Assembly: GCA_019118525.1 (NCBI GenBank)
Contig: DWYV01000039.1
Location: forward strand, 1 to 64,000
Origin: Candidatus Bariatricus faecipullorum
Lineage (GTDB): Bacteria > Bacillota > Clostridia > Lachnospirales > Lachnospiraceae
Reading direction: 5' to 3'
DNA: 64,000 nucleotides
Part shown: piece after piece, positions 45,126 to 51,505 of the stretch
How the letters are laid out: every line of letters starts with the position of its first letter
How positions within the stretch are numbered: the stretch's first letter is position 1
The notes under the pieces: model-generated
The model's input: only the letters and a program-made list of their open reading frames with translations
What the model was told of the DNA's origin: nothing
The model's database searches: none
Translations under genes and position numbers: made by a program

Positions 45126-45154
45126 TTGCTTTTCCTGGATTTCCATGTTATACT
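45126..45154 (+). promoter_or_regulatory. Promoter of the left preQ1 leader
   Basis: TTGCTT, 17-bp spacer, TATACT, followed by CC...GTTGCA as in the right leader. The leader continues with a stem GCAAAG...CTTTGC enclosing GCAGGCTG / GCAGCCTGC before the aptamer. Confidence 0.55.
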
Positions 45155-45218
45155 ATCCAACGTTGCAAAGCCACTGCAGGCAGGCTGTCACTGGCAGCCT
45201 GCTTTGCACGTTTAGGCG

Positions 45219-45257
45219 CGAGTGTTCGAGACCTTCCACTCGTAAAACAAAACTAAA
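45219..45257 (+). promoter_or_regulatory. preQ1-I riboswitch aptamer, left copy (orphan, attL)
   Basis: Hairpin CGAGTG - TTCGAGACCTTC - CACTCG followed by the A-rich tail TAAAACAAAACTAAA, the layout of preQ1 class I aptamers (UUCnAG loop plus AAAACUA tail). No ribosome site or gene follows; the leftward integrase gene ends 155 bp further on. From 45222 to 45257 it matches the right copy at 54962-54997 with one mismatch, which is compensated across the stem. Confidence 0.75.
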
Positions 45258-45348
45258 TAAATTTACTGTTCGTCAAGTTGCGTCTTATTGTTTTTCATAA
45301 GGAAAGCAGCTTTTTATCCGTTATCTTATACCGTCTGTTTTCATCTCA

Positions 45349-45371
45349 TTTTGGCGTAACTTTTGGCGTAA
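45349..45371 (+). repeat. Left arm-type integrase site (tandem TTTTGGCGTAA)
   Basis: Two copies of TTTTGGCGTAA at 45349-45359 and 45361-45371. The same tandem pair, in the same orientation, occurs near the right end (54833-54854). Each pair lies about 100 bp inside the terminal direct repeat, the position expected for arm-type binding sites of a tyrosine integrase. Confidence 0.65.
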
Positions 45372-45385
45372 ACAAGGATATAATA

Positions 45386-45406
45386 AGAGGGCGGTTTCCG
45401 CCCTCT
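45386..45406. terminator. Terminator of the integrase gene
   Basis: Perfect 9-bp stem AGAGGGCGG / CCGCCCTCT with a 3-nt loop, just past the integrase stop, followed on the - strand by TTATTATA. Confidence 0.7.
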
Positions 45407-45412
45407 GCTTAT

Positions 45413-46525
45413 TTAAAAAATGCTTGCTACTTTTTGCATTTCTTCCGCCTTTGTATTTGGAAGTACATGAGAATATAAATCCATTGTCATAGATAAACTG
45501 GAATGCCCCAAGATCGTCTTTAACGTCTGCGGCTGCATTCCGGCCTCTATCGCCCTTGTAGCAAAGGTATGTCTAAAACAATGAGAAGTAAATCTTTCTA
45601 CGTGACTGCCTGTTTCGTTTATCTTTTTCAAAATCCGATCAATTTCAGCTTGTACACGTTCCCGGCTAATCGGTGTTCCTTCCGGCAGGTGAAAGATATA
45701 TTCATCAATACTAACCACATTAGAATATTCTCTGTTAATTTTACGCTGCGCTTCAATAATGGACATGATTTCCGGTGTAGCTGGTATATCCCGCATTGAT
45801 GACGATGTTTTTGGCGCATCTTCAAAAAAGCCTCTTCCCGTTTCATATTTTAAAGTGCGCCTGATATGGATAACGTTGTTCTTGCTATCAATATCTGAAA
45901 ACTTTAATCCCCTGGCTTCGCCACTTCTCATTCCAGTTCTAAGCATTAAAGCAAATAAATTATGAAGATAACTTTCTTGAGAATACTTTGAAAATAACTC
46001 CTGCTCCTGAAGAGTTAATACCCTTCGTTCTGTCTTTTGTTTCTTCCGTGGCAATTCCGCCAACTTGACTGGATTTCGTTCTATCAGGCCATTTTTTAAC
46101 GCTCTTTGGAAACATCCGTTCATTACCGCTGATATGATTTTCAAGGAAGATAATGCCATATCATCATCCAATAACTTGTTATATAACTTTTGGATATGTT
46201 CACCACGTATTGAGGAAACAGGCATTTTCCCTAGAGGCTCTTTGATGTAAAAATTATAATAATTCTGATATGAAATAAGTGTACCTGTTTTCAAGTCATT
46301 CTGCTTATATTCTTTAATCCATGTTTTGAACCAAGAGTCAAAAGTCACTTTTTCACGTTCAACAAACAGTCCATGTTCTAACCTATACTTTAAATCAGTC
46401 ATAGCTTTTTTTGTCTCGGTAATAGTGGCACCTGTAACAGAATAATTTTTTCCATGGAACATGATCCGCCCTTGATACCTATTCCCGTTCTTCCGAATAC
46501 CTTTCGGCAGTTTTTTCTCTGCCAT
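45413..46525 (-). CDS. int: Tyrosine-type site-specific integrase
   Basis: The 370-aa recombinase inserts and excises the element. It has an N-terminal AP2-like arm-binding domain (about 1-55), a core-binding SAM-like domain (about 62-150) and a catalytic domain with RTGMRSGEARGL (Arg I), HCFRHTFATRA (His/Arg II), LGHSSLSMTMDLYSH (His and nucleophile Tyr). The arm-binding domain agrees with the tandem TTTTGGCGTAA sites. It is the last gene at the left end and reads outward toward attL, 1 bp after a small upstream gene. Confidence 0.95.
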   Translation of the reverse strand: MAEKKLPKGIRKNGNRYQGRIMFHGKNYSVTGATITETKKAMTDLKYRLEHGLFVEREKVTFDSWFKTWIKEYKQNDLKTGTLISYQNYYNFYIKEPLGKMPVSSIRGEHIQKLYNKLLDDDMALSSLKIISAVMNGCFQRALKNGLIERNPVKLAELPRKKQKTERRVLTLQEQELFSKYSQESYLHNLFALMLRTGMRSGEARGLKFSDIDSKNNVIHIRRTLKYETGRGFFEDAPKTSSSMRDIPATPEIMSIIEAQRKINREYSNVVSIDEYIFHLPEGTPISRERVQAEIDRILKKINETGSHVERFTSHCFRHTFATRAIEAGMQPQTLKTILGHSSLSMTMDLYSHVLPNTKAEEMQKVASIF

Positions 46526-46526
46526 A

Positions 46527-46748
46527 CTATACCTCCGTAATTACTTCTATTACATCTTCACAGTTATCCCTGTACTGTTCCACATCCACCAAATACGCTA
46601 CAAATATAATAAATCGGTATGTACTCAGCATCTGCGCCAGTATCTCCCGGCTGACTAATGCCTTGCGTTTCTCCGTGAAGTTATCTCCCGGCTCGTCGCG
46701 GTAGAGGAATGATGTTTTCTTTTTATACTCAATCAAATAACCTGTCAT
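46527..46748 (-). CDS. Small hypothetical protein of the element
   Basis: A 73-aa protein with no recognised domain; the N-terminus reads MTGYLIEYKKKTSFLYRDEPG. It overlaps the upstream gene by 1 bp and ends 1 bp before the integrase start codon, so translation is coupled. Position next to int is typical of small accessory genes of satellites and ICEs. Confidence 0.6.
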   Translation of the reverse strand: MTGYLIEYKKKTSFLYRDEPGDNFTEKRKALVSREILAQMLSTYRFIIFVAYLVDVEQYRDNCEDVIEVITEV

Positions 46749-47026
46749 TACACAACACCGCCTCTGCCTGCTGCCACTCCTCGGATAAATCCCTGCTCAA
46801 AAACTGCACGGTTCACTCTATCAATATATTCATTGATACGCTCGTCCAGTTCATCCAGTTTGTCCGCTGGCACACATTCCTCAAGCATAGCTGAATAATT
46901 ATCTGTAACACTGTCGATAATAGCCGCTACAACAGCAGTTGAATATTCATTTGTAATAATTTGATCCAGGCGCTTAGAATCAATCATTTCTCTCTGTTCC
47001 TTGATAATTTCTGTTGCTAAATTCAT
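46748..47026 (-). CDS. Small helical hypothetical protein
   Basis: A 92-aa mainly helical protein (IIKEQREMIDSKRLDQIITNEYSTAVVAAIIDS...EECVPADKLDELDERINEYIDRV). No family recognised. It overlaps its upstream neighbour by 4 bp (ATGA) and its downstream one by 1 bp. Confidence 0.6.
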   Translation of the reverse strand: MNLATEIIKEQREMIDSKRLDQIITNEYSTAVVAAIIDSVTDNYSAMLEECVPADKLDELDERINEYIDRVNRAVFEQGFIRGVAAGRGGVV

Positions 47027-47265
47027 AATGCCATCTCCTTTTCAATTTTATCTTGAATATGAATTGCCTTCTGCACATAATCCCACGCAATACGGACTTC
47101 CATTAAAATCAATCCTCTATTCTGCGCAAACAACAGATCGTCCGTCATATCTGTAGTTACTTTCTGCAAATCATAGTTTTCTTCTAATGAACTCAACATA
47201 TGCTCCGCCTTATCGAGGCAATCTTCTAACTCAACAAATTTGCATTCCAATTCCTGTTTAGTCAT
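47023..47265 (-). CDS. Small coiled-coil hypothetical protein
   Basis: An 80-aa protein with a heptad-like N-terminal half (MTKQELECKFVELEDCLDKAEHML). No family recognised. GAAAGGA lies before the ATG. It is in the same leftward cluster, with a 78-bp gap to the next upstream gene. Confidence 0.6.
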   Translation of the reverse strand: MTKQELECKFVELEDCLDKAEHMLSSLEENYDLQKVTTDMTDDLLFAQNRGLILMEVRIAWDYVQKAIHIQDKIEKEMAL

Positions 47266-47343
47266 AATCTAAATCCTTTCTTGATTTCTGATCGGACTGC
47301 CTCTATAATTAAGACAATCCGGCTTTTCCTATGTGTTGTCGGG

Positions 47344-47583
47344 TTACTTAGCCTTTGTTGAAGTGCCAGCTTCTTCAAGGGCTTTCTTTAATCTAAGAAA
47401 CGCTTCATCGTTGAGAATGCGATACTTCCAAATTGCATCTATCAGTTTTTCTATGTTATCCCACTCTTCTAACGAGAACGCCTTCTTTGCTTCACATTTC
47501 CAATCTGATAAATAATCATCTGGTAACTGTTTCGTCAATTCAACCATCCCTACTAGCCACTCTGCAAATTCTTTTTTTGTCAT
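47344..47583 (-). CDS. Small hypothetical protein, first gene of the int cluster
   Basis: A 79-aa protein, MTKKEFAEWLVGMVELTKQL at the start, Lys-rich at the end. The ATG at 47583 has a strong GGAGGTG 7 nt upstream; the open frame extends further without a ribosome site. It is the first gene behind the leftward promoter at 47615-47643, facing the XRE repressor. Confidence 0.65.
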   Translation of the reverse strand: MTKKEFAEWLVGMVELTKQLPDDYLSDWKCEAKKAFSLEEWDNIEKLIDAIWKYRILNDEAFLRLKKALEEAGTSTKAK

Positions 47584-47614
47584 GCTTTCACCTCCGTTTG
47601 TATCTTTTGTAGAT

Positions 47615-47701
47615 ATTTTATATCGTTTATGGTTATTTGTCAATATCGTTTAACGCTATTTTTTATTTCTAATTGACTTTTATTTTCTTAAATCGTATAA
47701 T
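47615..47701. promoter_or_regulatory. Divergent promoters with repressor-like operators
   Basis: Leftward promoter: TTGACA (47638-47643, - strand), 17 bp, TAAAAT (47615-47620). Rightward promoter: TTGACT (47673-47678), 17 bp, TATAAT (47696-47701). TATCGTTTA-type repeats lie at 47621-47629 and 47644-47652, with a related ATCGTATAA at 47692-47700, covering both promoters. This is the layout of a phage-like genetic switch controlled by the adjacent XRE protein. Confidence 0.65.
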
Positions 47702-47726
47702 ATTTATTAATCAGGAGGTATAACAA

Positions 47727-47945
47727 TTGATAAAAATTAAGGTGTCTGATCTACTCGGAAAACATAAAATGAATAGAAAACAACTTGCTGAAGCCGCCCA
47801 TATTCGTCCTAACACTGTTGGCGCTTTATATGATGAAAGCATCCAGCGACTCGACAAGGATATGCTTAATAATTTATGTAAAGTCTTTAACTGTACTATT
47901 TCTGACATTTTGGAATATGTGCCTGATAAAGAAGATAAGTCTTGA
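47727..47945 (+). CDS. XRE-family repressor (Cro/C1-type HTH)
   Basis: The 72-aa protein is almost only an HTH domain: LLGKHKMNRKQLAEAAHIRPNTVGALYDE...LDKDMLNNLCKVFNCTISDILEY. It is the only rightward gene in the left half of the element and faces the int cluster, as Stl or CI-like master repressors do. The start codon is TTG, with a perfect AGGAGGT 7 nt upstream (47713-47719). A clean promoter lies directly upstream. Confidence 0.85.
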   Translation: MIKIKVSDLLGKHKMNRKQLAEAAHIRPNTVGALYDESIQRLDKDMLNNLCKVFNCTISDILEYVPDKEDKS

Positions 47946-47970
47946 AAGCCGGTTCGGGATATGCTATATT
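47942..47970 (+). promoter_or_regulatory. Promoter of candidate antitoxin RNA
   Basis: TTGAAA (47942-47947, overlapping the XRE stop), 17-bp spacer, TATATT (47965-47970). No reading frame follows, so it probably makes an untranslated RNA. Confidence 0.5.
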
Positions 47971-47976
47971 GATACT

Positions 47977-48080
47977 AGAAAAAGGGAAAGCCAGAAACAC
48001 ACGGCCTACCCCCAAATAATTACGATAACTGTTTTACACAGCCGTTCACTATTGGCAGTAGTGGGCGGCTACTTCTTTCC
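47977..48080 (+). ncRNA. Candidate antisense RNA antitoxin
   Basis: The RNA predicted from the promoter at 47942-47970 would run to the hairpin GCCGTTCACTA / TAGTGGGCGGC (48041-48069), followed by CTTCTTTCCC. It is antisense to the 3' untranslated region and last codons of the small toxin gene on the opposite strand, as in TxpA/RatA and BsrG/SR4 pairs. Ends are inferred, not measured. Confidence 0.45.
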
Positions 48081-48161
48081 CTTGAAGATCTCATAACAAA
48101 GACCAACAAGAGCGACAATGAATATCATCAACTGGATTAAATCCGAGTATGTAATGTTCAT
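48069..48161 (-). CDS. Holin-like small hydrophobic peptide, candidate type I toxin
   Basis: A 30-aa peptide beginning MNITYSDLIQ, with one membrane helix rich in Ile, Leu and Val (about 9-23) and a basic C-terminus FKGKK. It resembles the putative holin-like toxin family of Firmicutes. It has AGGAGG 9 nt before the ATG, a consensus-like promoter (48255-48283) and a structured leader that hides the ribosome site. An antisense transcript is predicted over its 3' end. Role in the element (maintenance or abortive infection) is inferred. Confidence 0.6.
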   Translation of the reverse strand: MNITYSDLIQLMIFIVALVGLCYEIFKGKK

Positions 48162-48169
48162 CGGCATCG

Positions 48170-48217
48170 CCCTCCTTTCTTTCGTCTGGAGGGTTTGCCC
48201 CTCCGATAAGTGGAGGG
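48170..48217 (-). promoter_or_regulatory. Ribosome-site-sequestering hairpins in the toxin leader
   Basis: On the - strand, CCCTCC (48188-48193) can pair with the ribosome site GGAGGG (48170-48175) across a 12-nt loop. A second hairpin CCCTCC / GGAGGGG lies just upstream (48198-48217), so alternative pairings are possible. This mirrors type I toxin mRNAs whose translation is blocked until the RNA is processed. Confidence 0.55.
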
Positions 48218-48254
48218 TAGGCCGCCTTTATGCGCTCTGACTTTCCGTGCAGAT

Positions 48255-48283
48255 AGTATAGCACATCTAGCTAAGTCAGGCAA
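48255..48283 (-). promoter_or_regulatory. Promoter of the toxin gene
   Basis: On the - strand: TTGCCT, 17-bp spacer, TATACT, giving a leader of about 85 nt. Confidence 0.6.
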
Positions 48284-48345
48284 TTTATTTTATGTCTGAA
48301 AATGCTTGTGACTTTGTTCTCCCACAAATCAAGTATCGAACAATA

Positions 48346-48609
48346 TTATTTCCAATTATTTTCAATCTCACCGGCTGGAATGATCCGCTCCACAAGAACA
48401 GCAAACTCTGCCCCGTATATATTTTTTCTTGTACCAATCCCAATTTGAGCGTAATCTCCAACTTTTGCCCCGCTCTCAAAGCACTTTATTTTCACTTTAC
48501 TCCCTTGATAATCCAATTCCAAAGTTGTCAACGTGTACTGTTTTCCATTCCGGCTCATTCCGTTGTACTCACTTGTTCCGATAATTTTCAATACTAAAAC
48601 ATTATCCAT
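48346..48609 (-). CDS. Gene-V-like single-stranded DNA-binding protein
   Basis: The 87-aa protein contains NGMSRNGKQYTLTTLEL, which follows the same pattern as the G-x-SR-x-GK-x-Y-x-L segment of the filamentous-phage gene V ssDNA-binding protein, and the rest fits an OB fold of that size (VKIKCFESGAKVGDYAQIGIGTR). Such helix-destabilising proteins occur in mobile elements that pass through single-stranded DNA. The ATG at 48609 gives this length; GGGGG lies about 11 nt upstream. An in-frame upstream extension lacks support. Confidence 0.5.
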   Translation of the reverse strand: MDNVLVLKIIGTSEYNGMSRNGKQYTLTTLELDYQGSKVKIKCFESGAKVGDYAQIGIGTRKNIYGAEFAVLVERIIPAGEIENNWK

Positions 48610-48686
48610 GTAATATTGTTCCCCCTTTTGGGACTTACTGGCGGCTTCAAAGGTAGGAGCAGAAACCGCCACGCCCACAATCTTAT

Positions 48687-48989
48687 TTAAATTGTATATG
48701 TCTCTGCATTTTCCGGCTTAAATTCCGGCGGTGTTATTCCCAGAAACTGCGCTTGATAGCTGTTTGCCCGTCCATTAGTAACAGTATAAGCAAAACAAAA
48801 ATCAACATAATCCCCTTGCTTAATGCCCGATGTATCAGACATAAGAAAAGAAATTTTACCATCTTTCGATAAAACCGAAGGCACAGCGATAACTAAGTCA
48901 TTCCCCTCAACTTCAAAAACTTTATGACTTGTAATTCCATTCATACGTCTGTCCACCTTTGAAAAACGTGCGCTTTCTAAATGATGCAT
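48687..48989 (-). CDS. Hypothetical protein of the element
   Basis: A 100-aa protein beginning MHHLESARFSKVDRRMNG, with alternating strands (VFEVEGNDLVIAVPSVL, GDYVDFCFAYTV) that suggest a beta-rich, possibly OB-like fold. No family recognised. AAAAGGAGA lies before the ATG. It sits between the 294-aa gene and the gene-V-like gene. Confidence 0.6.
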   Translation of the reverse strand: MHHLESARFSKVDRRMNGITSHKVFEVEGNDLVIAVPSVLSKDGKISFLMSDTSGIKQGDYVDFCFAYTVTNGRANSYQAQFLGITPPEFKPENAETYTI

Positions 48990-49010
48990 ATTCCTACAAT
49001 CTCCTTTTTA

Positions 49011-49895
49011 TTAATCCAATTTACCAGTGTCAACATATCCTGCAATCATGTTTTGATAATCGACGCCCATAAGAGAAAACTTATCCGCGATATCCGGCTC
49101 TGCTTCAAGAATCTGTTTCATTCGGGATTTTCTTTCCTGTTCATCTCCTTTTTTAGTTTCATCTACAATTTTCTCAAGGCGTGTTCTTTCTTTTTCAGTC
49201 AATGTATAGCTTGTTTTTACTCGTGCCTTGCTCCAAAGTTCTTCCGCTTCACTAAGCGATCTATGATTTTCTGCATACTCTGCTGCAAACATTTTTTGAT
49301 AAAATTGAAAATCACCGTAAACAATACCGTTTATTTCATTTTTACCTAATAAATCAGCGCCTGGGAACTGTCCGTTTTCGGATTTTCCGACATATGCGGA
49401 AACAGCCAATTTTGCATCAGATTCTGCTTCCTGCAATGCTGCAAGATATGTAGAAAAATCTGGAAACTTTGCAAGATAGCCGCTGTTTTTTGCTACTTCG
49501 CAGAAAATTTTTTGTGCAAAAAGATTGTTCTCAACGCTGCTTTCAATTATTGATAATTCGCTGCGTGAAAGTTTGATGCCAAAATCATGCATACACTGTA
49601 AAATCTGCAATGTTCCCGGATCAACCGGCTTCAGCGCCCAGCGTTTCAGATCATTTCTTATGTCCTCACAAATATCGGAAATTGCTGTTTTTGCGTGATC
49701 TCGTTCCGCAGAAACATTCCCGGAATAATACGGCCATACCTGCGTCATGATTTCTCTCTTAAAAACCTCCGGGCGGTACTTCTCTTCCATGCCTCTAGCC
49801 TTTGCGCAATATTCAGAAAAATAGCGATCCGCCCGTTTCTGGAAATCAAGCACAATTTTCTTAATTTCTTCAAATTTTGTCATTTTATCATTCAT
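49011..49895 (-). CDS. Hypothetical 294-aa helical protein
   Basis: A mostly helical, charged protein with no recognised motif. Helices at about 5-45 and 210-255 look coiled-coil-like. The ATG at 49895 has GGAG 8 nt upstream; an ATG 18 nt earlier has no ribosome site. Size and position (middle of the leftward block) leave open a structural or packaging-interference role, but the sequence does not show it. Confidence 0.65.
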   Translation of the reverse strand: MNDKMTKFEEIKKIVLDFQKRADRYFSEYCAKARGMEEKYRPEVFKREIMTQVWPYYSGNVSAERDHAKTAISDICEDIRNDLKRWALKPVDPGTLQILQCMHDFGIKLSRSELSIIESSVENNLFAQKIFCEVAKNSGYLAKFPDFSTYLAALQEAESDAKLAVSAYVGKSENGQFPGADLLGKNEINGIVYGDFQFYQKMFAAEYAENHRSLSEAEELWSKARVKTSYTLTEKERTRLEKIVDETKKGDEQERKSRMKQILEAEPDIADKFSLMGVDYQNMIAGYVDTGKLD

Positions 49896-49912
49896 CTTTA
49901 TTTCTCCAATCA

Positions 49913-50119
49913 TTATTTATAATATTTCAAAATTGAGTTTTCATCTAACTGCGCACCCGTATCAAGTCCACATCGCTTTAGTAATGCGCTTTTAGCTTCT
50001 TCTTGTCTTTTATGGCGCTCTGACAATTCTATGGCAATTCTGCCCTGTGGTGTCTGCGCCATATCTAAACGCCGTTTCTGATTTCTGCAATCTTCAAGTT
50101 CCCGTTGTGTTAATGCCAT
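49913..50119 (-). CDS. Small basic hypothetical protein
   Basis: A 68-aa Lys/Arg/Glu-rich helical protein (LTQRELEDCRNQKRRLDMAQTPQGRIAIELSERHKRQEEAKSALL has been read as one helix pair). AGAAAGGAG precedes the ATG. It overlaps a 25-codon frame upstream. Function unknown. Confidence 0.6.
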   Translation of the reverse strand: MALTQRELEDCRNQKRRLDMAQTPQGRIAIELSERHKRQEEAKSALLKRCGLDTGAQLDENSILKYYK

Positions 50120-50187
50120 TTTTTTAATCTCCTTTCTATGTTTGCCTGATAAATGATGTAGTTCTGTTCTGGCTTATCTCTCGCCAT
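50110..50187 (-). CDS. Possible micro-gene coupled to the 68-aa gene
   Basis: A 25-codon frame (MARDKPEQNYIIYQANIERR, then LKKWH) has GGAAAGGGG 5-6 nt upstream. Its 3' end contains the ribosome site of the next gene and overlaps its start by 10 bp, so it may be a leader peptide or a real small gene. Confidence 0.35.
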   Translation of the reverse strand: MARDKPEQNYIIYQANIERRLKKWH

Positions 50188-50472
50188 GTGTTCCCCTTTC
50201 CGGCTATCGCCTTTTTATGATTTTCTGATTTTTCGGAAATGCCTTTTATTCTTGCGGCAGAAAAGACACGTCACTCCCCCTCTGCGCACGAATACGCAAG
50301 ACCCCCTCTGCCCTTCATGATTCCATCTCAACAAGTCTTTGTTTTTCTTACTAATATCATCAAAAATCGCATCACATTTACAATATATTTAGGTGGATTT
50401 CTTCCACACTCTGCGAAAATACAGCGTTTGTTAAACATTGTTTTTGTTCTTAGCCAAATTATCAGCCAAAAA
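50188..50472. other. Non-coding stretch in the element
   Basis: No convincing gene is seen here on either strand. The - strand has a few short frames without ribosome sites. A GC-richer patch at about 50260-50315 contains runs of C (ACTCCCCCTCTGCGC, AGACCCCCTCTGCC) that form an imperfect direct repeat of CCCCCTCTGC. It may hold a promoter or a replication-related site for the leftward genes downstream. Confidence 0.4.
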
Positions 50473-51006
50473 TCAATCTGGTAGTTCATCAATAATATCT
50501 CGTATGCTTTCCTGTCGTGCTTGATCTGCAATCTGCCTTATATCTTCATAGCTCAGTGCTGGTGTATTTTTAATGTCTGTTCCCCCTGTATCAATCTTCA
50601 CTTCATCAACGTAGTTCATCCAATTTTTACTCAACCACACGTATGTAGTGGGATTGAGCCGCCCGGACATTCCACACTGTTCAAGGAATGCATATATTAA
50701 CTGCTTTATTTGCTTTACACCGTCCCTCCTGCGTTCTGATGTATTTCCCACGCCATTCTCCCAGTTATGTAGTTCTTGTCTCGAAATACCAAGTCCTGCA
50801 CATAAGGTCTCAATCCCCAGCCTCATCTTCTTCCTCTTACAGAACTCAATTATCATATTGACTCTATCTTCAAATTCTTGATCCATGCTTGCATCACGCG
50901 TAATCTTCTTTAACGATGCCAGCTCTTGAATGCTCTCTATCGCATCTGCCACAAACTCTGCTGGAAGATTATCAATCTGCGAATTAGGAAAATTACTTTT
51001 GCTCAT
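50473..51006 (-). CDS. HTH protein, possibly terminase-small-subunit-like
   Basis: The 177-aa protein has a central helix-turn-helix (LGIETLCAGLGISRQELHNWENG, about 75-97) and a following segment QCGMSGRLNPTTYVWLSKNWMNYVDEVK. The NPTTYxWLxKNW region resembles the C-terminal part of phage small-terminase and packaging-associated proteins of Firmicutes. A small terminase would fit a satellite that redirects helper packaging, but a transcriptional or replication regulator is equally possible. The ATG at 51006 has GGGGTGG upstream. Confidence 0.5.
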   Translation of the reverse strand: MSKSNFPNSQIDNLPAEFVADAIESIQELASLKKITRDASMDQEFEDRVNMIIEFCKRKKMRLGIETLCAGLGISRQELHNWENGVGNTSERRRDGVKQIKQLIYAFLEQCGMSGRLNPTTYVWLSKNWMNYVDEVKIDTGGTDIKNTPALSYEDIRQIADQARQESIRDIIDELPD

Positions 51007-51145
51007 TTTTTTCCACCCCTTTTTTGATGTCAACGAAATGCATTGAACCTGCTTCTTTATCCTCTGACTTCCTCGTGCTATTATGGTTCTTATCTTGTTT
51101 AGTATCAGCCAATACAGATTGCAGAAAATGATTCCAATGTTCCAT
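50993..51145 (-). CDS. Small hydrophilic protein, coupled
   Basis: A 50-codon gene (MEHWNHFLQSVLADTKQDKN at the start) whose ATG follows the stop of the 80-aa gene (TAATATG) and whose end overlaps the next start by 14 bp. Tight spacing on both sides supports translation. No function visible. Confidence 0.5.
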   Translation of the reverse strand: MEHWNHFLQSVLADTKQDKNHNSTRKSEDKEAGSMHFVDIKKGVEKNEQK

Positions 51146-51146
51146 A

Positions 51147-51389
51147 TTACCCAAGTTCCCCGTGCTCCTTTCTATTGATCTTGTCTCGGCGCTCTAACTC
51201 ATTCAATGTTGCTAAAATTAAATCTTTCAAGAACTCATATCCGGGTTCATTTTTATATTTTTCCACTATTTCGCCGGATGTATTAACTACTGCCTCCCAT
51301 TCCTTTTCTGTTCCGCTCATATTGGCAAATTGTTTATGAAAATCCCATGCAAGTCGCCAAATATTAAAATATGTATCCCGAAAATCCAT
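51147..51389 (-). CDS. Small hypothetical protein of the replication block
   Basis: An 80-aa helical protein (MDFRDTYFNIWRLAWDFHKQ...VVNTSGEIVEKYKNEPGYEFLKDLILATLNELERR). This short helical pattern recurs in small proteins beside primase genes in mobile elements; I do not know its role. AGGAGGC precedes the ATG. Confidence 0.6.
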   Translation of the reverse strand: MDFRDTYFNIWRLAWDFHKQFANMSGTEKEWEAVVNTSGEIVEKYKNEPGYEFLKDLILATLNELERRDKINRKEHGELG

Positions 51390-51505
51390 CTTGCCTCCTT
51401 ATTGCCTGATAGGGGAAAAAGGGGAATTATTTTTCAATCTTCTTTTATTAGGCTTTCCCTTTATCCCTCACATTAAGAAATAGAATAACTTTGCCCCTTA
51501 TGCCC

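Noticed and set aside
50328..50531. 67-codon frame on the - strand
   Set aside because: It overlaps the end of the 177-aa HTH gene, lacks a ribosome site and has no coding-like composition.
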